DNA of 33,417 nucleotides from Fimenecus sp051881435 (lineage in GTDB: Bacteria > Bacillota > Clostridia > Oscillospirales > Acutalibacteraceae). Within the stretch, counting starts at the first letter, position 1; every line of letters begins with the position of its first letter. Of the stretch, positions 16,393-22,518 are shown one piece after another. The notes beneath the pieces were generated by a model, which searched no databases, had not been told where the DNA came from, and saw nothing but the letters and a program-made list of their open reading frames with translations. The translations under genes were made by a program, and so were the position numbers. The stretch lies in assembly GCA_051881435.1 (NCBI GenBank), contig JBJEPW010000030.1, forward strand, positions 1 to 33,417. The letters run 5' to 3'.

Positions 16393-17099
16393 TGCTCTCC
16401 CTCCAATTCCAAAAAGACATTTTCAAGCGACGCGTCGCCCTTGACTTCCTCCATTGTGCCGGATTTAATCAGTTTGCCGCCTTTGATAATGGCAACCTTG
16501 TCGCAAAGCTTTTCCGCCACCTCCAAAACATGGGTGGAGAAGAAAATCGCCCCGCCGTTTTGACAAAGCTCGCGCATCAGTTCCTTTAAAATATGCGAAG
16601 CCTTCGGGTCAAGCCCCACAAAAGGTTCGTCCATAATCAGCAGTTTCGGCTCGTGTAAAAGCGCAGAAACAACCGCCAATTTTTGCTTCATACCGTGGGA
16701 ATACGCGGAAACGGGCTGTGCCAAATCATTGGTCAATTCAAATAAATCGGCATATTTGCGGATACGCGCCTGTCTGTCTTCGGCGCTGACGCCGAACACA
16801 TCGCCGATGAAATTCAAAAACTGAATGCCCGTCATAAACTCGTACAAATCAGGATTATCGGGAATATACGCAAGCTTTGCTTTGGCGGCAAGGGGGTTTT
16901 CTTTGACGGAAACGCCGTCAATATACACCTCGCCGCTGTCGGGTTGCAAAATGCCGCAACACGCCTTAATGGTTGTGGTTTTGCCCGCGCCGTTATGGCC
17001 GATAAAGCCGTAAATCTCACCGGGGGCGATGTGCAAACTCAAATCGTCCACCGCTTTTTTCTCCCCGTAGGTTTTTGTTAAATGTTCAATGTTCAGCAT
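16389..17099 (-). CDS. ABC transporter ATP-binding protein (exporter type)
   Basis: A 236-aa ATPase with Walker A GHNGAGKTT (34-42), signature YSHGMKQ (133-139), Walker B LLIMDEP (153-159) followed by FVGLDP, and H-loop H190. The signature with His in place of Gly (SHGMKQ) is common in ABC-2 drug/antibiotic exporters. It pairs with the overlapping permease downstream. AAGGAG is 8 nt before its ATG and lies inside the end of the preceding small gene, so translation is coupled. Confidence 0.93.
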   Translation of the reverse strand: MLNIEHLTKTYGEKKAVDDLSLHIAPGEIYGFIGHNGAGKTTTIKACCGILQPDSGEVYIDGVSVKENPLAAKAKLAYIPDNPDLYEFMTGIQFLNFIGDVFGVSAEDRQARIRKYADLFELTNDLAQPVSAYSHGMKQKLAVVSALLHEPKLLIMDEPFVGLDPKASHILKELMRELCQNGGAIFFSTHVLEVAEKLCDKVAIIKGGKLIKSGTMEEVKGDASLENVFLELEGEQ

Positions 17100-17244
17100 G
17101 ATAATTCTCCTTTGAAACCGTATTTTTTTCGCTTTGCCATTCTGTCAGCGCGTCCTTGACTGCCTCTTTCACCACAAAATAGGCAACTGCGGCGACAAAC
17201 AAAAACCCGATGCCGTATAAAATCATCGTTGCAACAGAACTCAT
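17086..17244 (-). CDS. Small DUF6019-like membrane protein (52 aa)
   Basis: A short ORF reading MSSVATMILYGIGFLFVAAV, then AYFVVKEAVKDALTEW and a polar tail, ending at 17086. It has one membrane span (about 7-25) followed by an amphipathic AVKDAL helix, the pattern of DUF6019 proteins found beside ABC-ATPase/permease pairs in Firmicutes. AGAGGA lies 6 nt before the ATG. It begins 19 bp after the TetR stop and overlaps the ATPase start by 14 bp, a strong operon signature. It may be a small transporter accessory subunit; that role is inference. Confidence 0.72.
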   Translation of the reverse strand: MSSVATMILYGIGFLFVAAVAYFVVKEAVKDALTEWQSEKNTVSKENYHAEH

Positions 17245-17263
17245 AAAGTTTCCTCTTTTCTGC

Positions 17264-17905
17264 TTATTTCAGATACGGTATATCGTTTACCGTACCTGCA
17301 AAATCTTTTGACGGCTGTACCGCACAACTGTCCTTCTTGCCGGATTTCAGCATCATCAAAAAGCCTGCGAACACCTGCCCGAGCATTTCGGCAATCTGGT
17401 CCTCAGAAAAATCGCACACGCGCATGGCACTCATAACACCCAAGCCGTAAGTATGCACCCACATCTGCTGAAACAGCGTTTTGGCTTCGTCGGGCGTGAG
17501 CTCGTAGTCTCTTTCAATCAGGTGGATACAAATATCCACCATACTGCCCAAATCCTGCATGGTATTGTCAAAACTGCGGTTCTCCTTATGCTCCTGCATA
17601 AACAGCAGTTTGAACATTTCGGGCTCGCTTATAGCGTAAGACACCATCAGCATACCGATGCGTTTAAAGGCGGGGGTGTACTCTTCATAGTCGCTTGCGT
17701 ACGCCTCAAACTCCCGCATGGCAATGGCACGCGCTGCCTGCTTTACCTCGTCCATATTTTGGTAAGCGGTAAAAATCGGCCGTGCGGAGGTGCCCAAAGC
17801 GGCGCCCAAACTTCGCGCCGTTAAAGCGGCAACCCCTTCTTCTTTGATAATTCGCAACGCCGTTTCGGCGATTTCTTCTTTTGTGAACTTCGGTTTCGGC
17901 GGCAT
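17264..17905 (-). CDS. TetR/AcrR family transcriptional regulator
   Basis: A 213-aa repressor. The N-terminal helix-turn-helix covers about residues 9-55: EEIAETALRIIKEEG, then LTARSLGAALGTSARPIFTAY, with recognition helix SARPIFTAY. The rest is a helical ligand/dimer domain with an HTYGLGVMSAM helix similar to the WHG-type TetR_C domain. It is the first gene of the exporter operon, so it most likely controls its own expression together with the transporter, released by an exported compound. A consensus promoter and a 32-bp palindrome lie directly upstream. The ribosome binding site is AGGGAAGGAAG. Confidence 0.92.
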   Translation of the reverse strand: MPPKPKFTKEEIAETALRIIKEEGVAALTARSLGAALGTSARPIFTAYQNMDEVKQAARAIAMREFEAYASDYEEYTPAFKRIGMLMVSYAISEPEMFKLLFMQEHKENRSFDNTMQDLGSMVDICIHLIERDYELTPDEAKTLFQQMWVHTYGLGVMSAMRVCDFSEDQIAEMLGQVFAGFLMMLKSGKKDSCAVQPSKDFAGTVNDIPYLK

Positions 17906-17945
17906 ATTTTTCGCTTCCTTCCCTTTTTCTGTTCGAATTTATGTA

Positions 17946-17977
17946 TGCAAAACGCTGTTATGCAACAATGTTTTGCA
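17946..17977. promoter_or_regulatory. Composite palindromic operator upstream of tetR
   Basis: TGCAAAAC (17946-17953) and GTTTTGCA (17970-17977) are exact arms, and the inner pair TGTT (17956-17959)/AACA (17964-17967) shares the same centre, so 24 of 32 positions are symmetrical. It starts about 4 bp after the predicted transcription start and ends 41 bp before the tetR start codon, a good place for TetR to block transcription. Confidence 0.78.
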
Positions 17978-17987
17978 ACTGTGTTTT

Positions 17988-18016
17988 ATTATAAACCTCA
18001 AAAATAAGTTTGTCAA
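17988..18016 (-). promoter_or_regulatory. Consensus promoter of the TetR-ABC-LiaF operon
   Basis: On the minus strand TTGACA (18011-18016) and TATAAT (17988-17993) are separated by 17 bp, a perfect match to the vegetative promoter. Transcription would start near 17981, immediately ahead of the palindromic operator. Confidence 0.9.
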
Positions 18017-18110
18017 TATTTTATCAAAGTTTTTTAAAAATTTTTTTGACACGGTTTTTTTGTATATTTTATGACAAATCAATTGGGTTTTATTTTAAAT
18101 GCGAAAGCCA

Positions 18111-18155
18111 CAAAAAAATACTCCCCCATTCTTATTTTCCAAGAATTGAGGGAGG
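18111..18155 (-). terminator. Terminator of the LytTR/AgrC-like operon
   Basis: CTCCCCCATTCTT (18121-18133) and the facing bases 18141-18154 form a stem with one bulge and one G-U pair around a 7-nt loop. On the minus strand it is followed by TATTTTTTTG. It lies about 30 bp after the stop of the second kinase. Confidence 0.8.
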
Positions 18156-18180
18156 TTTTAGGCACATCAGATATTATGTT

Positions 18181-18660
18181 CTCCTATATTTTCAAGCTTA
18201 GAACTGCGGTGAAAATGCCGTTTTCTGTTTTTGTTTCAAAAGCGCCGTCATACTTTTGCGCAATATCGTTTATTAAGGTCATACCAAAGCCGTGGTTTTC
18301 TTTATCTGTTTTGCTTGTTTTGATTTTACCGCTTTTATCCGTATCAAGCGAAATGTAGGGATTTTCTGTTTTTATTATGAGATACCCTGCTTTTACGGCG
18401 GCTTTCAGGGCTATCTCCTTTTTCTCTGCGTCGGGAAGCTTTTTACAGCTTTCAATGGCATTGTTTAAAAGATTTAAAAATACGCAGTTCAAATCAATGC
18501 TTTCAAAACCCAGCTCGTGAGGAATATCAATAGCCGCGTTAAAGATAATGCCCGCTTTATTGGCTTCCTCCGCCTTTGCGCCCACAACGGTGTTTACCAC
18601 AAGGTTTTCCGTATATACCGGAATTTTTGCGGATTTTATGCTGTTGTCAAGACTTGAAAG
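18181..18660 (-). repeat. 480-bp perfect direct repeat, copy 1
   Basis: Bases 18181-18660 are identical to 19533-20012. They cover the stop codon and C-terminal ATPase domain of the second kinase. Divergence begins abruptly at 18661. Confidence 0.97.
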
Positions 18661-19524
18661 AATTTCCTTTGCAAGGCGTATGCTTTCCTCGGTGTTTTCA
18701 TCCACAAGCAACTTTACGGTATCGATATTATCCTTGAAATCATGGCGAATTTTACGAACCTCATTTGTTTTTTGCTGTAAGTTATTATAGTATTCCAATT
18801 CCAGAGACTTAACATTTTCCATCCAATAAAGCTTTTCCTTTAACGCCTCTCTGTCACTTACTTTTATAAGCAGGCGGTAAAGCGTATAACACAGGAAAAG
18901 CATAAAAAACGAGGCGATTAAAAGGACCGCTTTTGTAAAAGTGTCTTTATTATAGGCGTTACTCGTAAAAACAACGGCAACCATAACGGAGTTCATCAGA
19001 ATTATCGCTAAAAAGTTCAAAAAAACGGGAACAGAAACCTTTATCGCCCTTTTCTTTGAGAAAAAGTAAACCGAATAAGACATCAGAAAATACATAAGCC
19101 ACTCGCTAAGTCCTATCAGTATGCGTTTGGAAGCGCTCAGGCTGTGAACTTCATAGGCGGAAATTTCGAAAGTGGTAACGATCAAGGCTGTAAACAGGGC
19201 TTCATATCCAACAAGGCATACAAGGGTAACGGCAAACGTTTTAAATTTTTGCAGTGCTTTATCACGAAATGCCACAAATATATAGAAAAGCAAAAAAGCC
19301 GTAATGGTAAATGTTTTTACATTCTGCTGTATATCGAAATCCGGCAGAAGCCGTTTATAAAGAGAAGAAAATTCCGCAACAGAAAATATCAATACAAACA
19401 CGGTGCTTAACAGAAGCACAGAGGGAATGAATTTCATTTTGCGGGTCATCGCCTTATTTATACCTACGCTCAGAGTCGTCACGCTCAGATATGTAAACAA
19501 AACATCCAATAAATTTGCAAGCAT
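18184..19524 (-). CDS. AgrC-like sensor histidine kinase (GHKL ATPase), second copy
   Basis: A 446-aa membrane kinase. About six spans fill residues 5-220, followed by a dimerisation segment with the phospho-accepting His in KIRHDFKD (H261) and a GHKL ATPase domain (about 330-446) with N-box LNLLNNAIES, GFGMTLI as G-box and no separate F-box. This is the AgrC/ComD-type architecture that signals to LytTR regulators. The last 159 codons are identical at DNA level to the upstream kinase gene, while the sensor halves are only weakly similar, so the two kinases probably see different ligands. The stop of the first kinase lies 12 bp upstream and supplies part of this gene's TAGGAGG ribosome binding site. 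No AgrB/AgrD genes are nearby. Confidence 0.9.
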   Translation of the reverse strand: MLANLLDVLFTYLSVTTLSVGINKAMTRKMKFIPSVLLLSTVFVLIFSVAEFSSLYKRLLPDFDIQQNVKTFTITAFLLFYIFVAFRDKALQKFKTFAVTLVCLVGYEALFTALIVTTFEISAYEVHSLSASKRILIGLSEWLMYFLMSYSVYFFSKKRAIKVSVPVFLNFLAIILMNSVMVAVVFTSNAYNKDTFTKAVLLIASFFMLFLCYTLYRLLIKVSDREALKEKLYWMENVKSLELEYYNNLQQKTNEVRKIRHDFKDNIDTVKLLVDENTEESIRLAKEILSSLDNSIKSAKIPVYTENLVVNTVVGAKAEEANKAGIIFNAAIDIPHELGFESIDLNCVFLNLLNNAIESCKKLPDAEKKEIALKAAVKAGYLIIKTENPYISLDTDKSGKIKTSKTDKENHGFGMTLINDIAQKYDGAFETKTENGIFTAVLSLKI

Positions 19525-19532
19525 ATGTTTTC

Positions 19533-20012
19533 CTCCTATATTTTCAAGCTTAGAACTGCGGTGAAAATGCCGTTTTCTGTTTTTGTTTCAAAAGCGCCGT
19601 CATACTTTTGCGCAATATCGTTTATTAAGGTCATACCAAAGCCGTGGTTTTCTTTATCTGTTTTGCTTGTTTTGATTTTACCGCTTTTATCCGTATCAAG
19701 CGAAATGTAGGGATTTTCTGTTTTTATTATGAGATACCCTGCTTTTACGGCGGCTTTCAGGGCTATCTCCTTTTTCTCTGCGTCGGGAAGCTTTTTACAG
19801 CTTTCAATGGCATTGTTTAAAAGATTTAAAAATACGCAGTTCAAATCAATGCTTTCAAAACCCAGCTCGTGAGGAATATCAATAGCCGCGTTAAAGATAA
19901 TGCCCGCTTTATTGGCTTCCTCCGCCTTTGCGCCCACAACGGTGTTTACCACAAGGTTTTCCGTATATACCGGAATTTTTGCGGATTTTATGCTGTTGTC
20001 AAGACTTGAAAG
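19533..20012 (-). repeat. 480-bp perfect direct repeat, copy 2
   Basis: The partner of 18181-18660, covering the stop codon and ATPase domain of the first kinase. Outside it the two genes differ at many synonymous sites, so the identity is due to recent homogenisation rather than constraint. Confidence 0.97.
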
Positions 20013-20870
20013 TATTTCCTTTGTAAGACTTATACTCTCCTCTGTATTCTCATTTATGAGAAGCTTGACTGTATCAATATGGTCCTTGAAATCGTGGCGT
20101 ATTCTGCGGACCTCGTTGGACTTTTGCTGCAAATTATTGTAGTATTCAAGTTCAAGTGATTTAACATTTTCTGTCCAATAAAGCTTTTCTTTAAGGACTT
20201 CCTGCTCGGAAAGCTTTTTCATTATTCCGTAGAGCGAAAAGCTTAAAACCAATATCAAAGCAGGCAGCAGGAGCAAGGTTATTTGGGAGAACCGATTATT
20301 TGTATAAGCAAAAACATTTATGGCTGTCAGTGCCATAATAATATTAGCCATTATAATTGCGCCGAAATTTATTAAAACAGGCATTGAAATATTGAGTTTC
20401 TTTTTTGAGCAAATTAAATATCCCAAATATGAAAATACGGAATACCCTATTGTTGCAACAAGATAATAAACCATTTTTGAACTGCCTTCAAGACTGCGAG
20501 CCTCTGCTGAATTAACATTTAACAGCTTTGAAATAATAAATCCGAACATGGCTTCGGTTAAAAAATTGCATACTGCCATTACGAAAAATACAAACAGCTT
20601 TCTTTTTACGGAATCTTTGAATAAGAATAAAAAATATGAAAACCAGCATACGGTTACCGAAATCATTTTTATGTTCATTCTTACGCCGTAATCGGGAATC
20701 AATGCTTCAACGGCGCCCGAAAAGTTAAAAAGCAGATTTAACATTACAAGGGGAACAGAATAAAGAAGTACGGTAAGTATTCCGTTTACCTTTGAATTTA
20801 ACGGCTTGGAAAAGGCATAACCTATTATGGAAGAACTGAAAAGCATAAAAAAGATATCAAGGATTATCAT
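19536..20870 (-). CDS. AgrC-like sensor histidine kinase (GHKL ATPase), first copy
   Basis: A 444-aa kinase with about six spans in residues 1-220, phospho-accepting His in RRIRHDFKDH (H259), N-box LNLLNNAIES and G-box GFGMTLI. Its start overlaps the response regulator stop by 4 bp (ATGA), so regulator and kinase are co-translated. The sensor region contains SAEARSLEGSSKMVYYLV where the sister kinase has SAYEVHSLSASKRILIGL, an alignable but diverged loop. The stimulus is probably a peptide or lipid signal by family analogy, but no signal-peptide gene is present in the window. Confidence 0.9.
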   Translation of the reverse strand: MIILDIFFMLFSSSIIGYAFSKPLNSKVNGILTVLLYSVPLVMLNLLFNFSGAVEALIPDYGVRMNIKMISVTVCWFSYFLFLFKDSVKRKLFVFFVMAVCNFLTEAMFGFIISKLLNVNSAEARSLEGSSKMVYYLVATIGYSVFSYLGYLICSKKKLNISMPVLINFGAIIMANIIMALTAINVFAYTNNRFSQITLLLLPALILVLSFSLYGIMKKLSEQEVLKEKLYWTENVKSLELEYYNNLQQKSNEVRRIRHDFKDHIDTVKLLINENTEESISLTKEILSSLDNSIKSAKIPVYTENLVVNTVVGAKAEEANKAGIIFNAAIDIPHELGFESIDLNCVFLNLLNNAIESCKKLPDAEKKEIALKAAVKAGYLIIKTENPYISLDTDKSGKIKTSKTDKENHGFGMTLINDIAQKYDGAFETKTENGIFTAVLSLKI

Positions 20871-21577
20871 ATTTTTTCTCCTAAATAATGTAATATTGCC
20901 TTTTTGGTTTCCGGGAATTTTACTTTTGCCACGGGTATAATTTCGCCTGTGAAAAGCTCGATGCGGTTATTTGAGATACTGCGAATCATATTCATATTAA
21001 CAAGATAGCTTTTATGGGTGCGTATAAAATGGGGCGGAAGCATTTTTTGAAAATCGTCAAGCTTCATCAGCACCTCTGTATTTCGCCGCAGCTCGTGAAC
21101 AAGGATTGTCCGCATATAGCTTTCAACATACTTTATTTCATCATGGCGAATTCTGAGCACCTTTTTCTTGCTTGTAATGTTAACGGCGTTACGGTTGCCC
21201 GCGTCTATCGCGGCAACTGCTTTATCCAATGCTTCAACAAGCTTTTTAGGGTCCACGGGCTTTAATATGTAATAAATGGGGTCAACGGTAAAAACATCCT
21301 GTATATATTCGGTATAATTCGTTATAAATATAAACTGCAAACGGGGATATAACGGTCTTAACGCTTTTGCCATATTCACTCCGTTTATTCCGGGCATTTC
21401 AATATCCGTTACGATTATATCAATACAGTCCTCGCTGTAATCTTCAATATGACTTATAAGCGCCTGAGCGTTTGAAAATGCGAATATCGAGTGCTTATCG
21501 GGATACACTTTATCAATGGTGCTTATAATTTCTTTAAGGAAAACAGGATTGTCATCACATACCGCTATATTTATCAA
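20867..21577 (-). CDS. LytTR family response regulator (AgrA-like, TTG start)
   Basis: A 236-aa regulator. The receiver domain (1-120) has acidic pocket D8/D9, phospho-acceptor D58 in VTDIEMPG, T86 and K106 in ILKPVDP. The LytTR DNA-binding domain (about 135-232) is marked by KYVESYMRTILVH, the FIRTHKSYLVNMNMI block and the ending EIIPVAKVKFPE. It binds direct-repeat sites and commonly controls bacteriocins, adhesins or exoproducts. Translation begins at TTG, since MINIAVCDDN starts exactly where receivers begin and no ATG precedes it; AAGTGAT before it is a partial ribosome binding site. It is paired with two kinases. Confidence 0.92.
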   Translation of the reverse strand: MINIAVCDDNPVFLKEIISTIDKVYPDKHSIFAFSNAQALISHIEDYSEDCIDIIVTDIEMPGINGVNMAKALRPLYPRLQFIFITNYTEYIQDVFTVDPIYYILKPVDPKKLVEALDKAVAAIDAGNRNAVNITSKKKVLRIRHDEIKYVESYMRTILVHELRRNTEVLMKLDDFQKMLPPHFIRTHKSYLVNMNMIRSISNNRIELFTGEIIPVAKVKFPETKKAILHYLGEKI

Positions 21578-21611
21578 AATATCACTTCTCTCATAATGTT
21601 CGGATTTGACT

Positions 21612-21640
21612 AAAATACATTTTACAACATTTTATTACAA
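21612..21640 (-). promoter_or_regulatory. Possible promoter of the LytTR/kinase operon
   Basis: On the minus strand TTGTAA (21635-21640) and TATTTT (21612-21617) are 17 bp apart, 35 bp before the TTG start. Both boxes match consensus at four of six positions, and a near-direct repeat TTGTAATAAAATG / TTGTAAAATG overlaps them, which could be a binding site. Confidence 0.3.
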
Positions 21641-21698
21641 AAAAACAGCCGTATTATTACATTTTTTATCTGTTTTTTGCATTTTACCGTAAACAGGC

Positions 21699-21735
21699 AA
21701 AAAAAGGGACCTATCCGTTACGGATAAATCCCTGA
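21699..21735 (-). terminator. Terminator of the kinase/phosphatase/FHA operon
   Basis: AGGGA and TATCCG (21705-21717) pair with CGGATA and TCCCT (21721-21733) around a TTA loop with a small internal mismatch. On the minus strand the hairpin is followed by a run of seven T. It lies 8 bp after the stop of the last gene. Confidence 0.85.
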
Positions 21736-21742
21736 AAAAGTA

Positions 21743-22498
21743 TCAATAATAACTTGACACGGCGTCAAAATCTGTCAGATAAGTCGGTTTATCGCTCAAC
21801 TCGCTTTTGCACATAAGCTTATCAATTATAAATCTGCCGTCAACATACTTTACAAAATAGGTTTCGGTATGAATATATGTACCTTCTGCGATAAAAGAAT
21901 CGACGGATATTAAATATCCTCCATCCTGTTCACCCACAAGAGTTATGGAATTTGCGTCATAATCATATGTGCCTTTTGCTCCCTGAACAGCATAAAGACG
22001 GTTATCATCGCAATAGAGAAAGCCGTTGTTTTCCAGATCGGCTTCATCCACAATGCTTGCAGAGAGATATTTTTTATAATGCGATACAAGTTCATCTACC
22101 GTTTTTATATTTTTAAACCTGTAAACGCCCATAACGGCGTAGGGATACATTCCTTGCTCTTCATACCAGCTATCCGGGAGAATATAGGTATAATCCTTGG
22201 AGTAATCCATGCCCGCCGCATAATGAGTCATCTGTTCAAGGCTTGTATAGTTGCTGATGAGCGGAATAAATATTTTTTTCACATTTGATGAAGTAATCTT
22301 CGGAACGGGCACTTTTTCGGTTGTTGCAGGAACGGTAGAGCTTTCGGCGGAATATTTTTCCTTAACCTCTTTGCCGTTTTCCTCCGACGGCTTCAAGATT
22401 TCCGCCGCCGACAGGCCCAGCATACCCACGCCTGTTACAGCAAATAAAGCTACGAGCATCAGCACCTTGTTTTTTAAGGCGTAGCTTAAAATTTTCAT
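21743..22498 (-). CDS. Unknown membrane-anchored extracytoplasmic protein
   Basis: I do not recognise this 251-aa protein. It has one N-terminal span (about residues 13-32, VLMLVALFAVTGVGMLGL) without a cleavage motif, a Ser/Thr/Glu/Pro linker (about 36-65) and then a compact extracytoplasmic domain rich in Tyr and Asp (YAVMGVYRFKNIKTVDELVSHYKKYL; TYFVKYVDGRFIIDKLMC). The second half looks like alternating beta strands, similar in feel to NTF2-like or copper-amine-oxidase-type small extracellular domains, but I cannot name it. It starts 20 bp after the PASTA kinase and ends at the operon terminator, so it is likely a substrate or accessory of the kinases. Confidence 0.75.
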   Translation of the reverse strand: MKILSYALKNKVLMLVALFAVTGVGMLGLSAAEILKPSEENGKEVKEKYSAESSTVPATTEKVPVPKITSSNVKKIFIPLISNYTSLEQMTHYAAGMDYSKDYTYILPDSWYEEQGMYPYAVMGVYRFKNIKTVDELVSHYKKYLSASIVDEADLENNGFLYCDDNRLYAVQGAKGTYDYDANSITLVGEQDGGYLISVDSFIAEGTYIHTETYFVKYVDGRFIIDKLMCKSELSDKPTYLTDFDAVSSYY

Positions 22499-22518
22499 GG
22501 TTTACCTCTTATGAAAGC

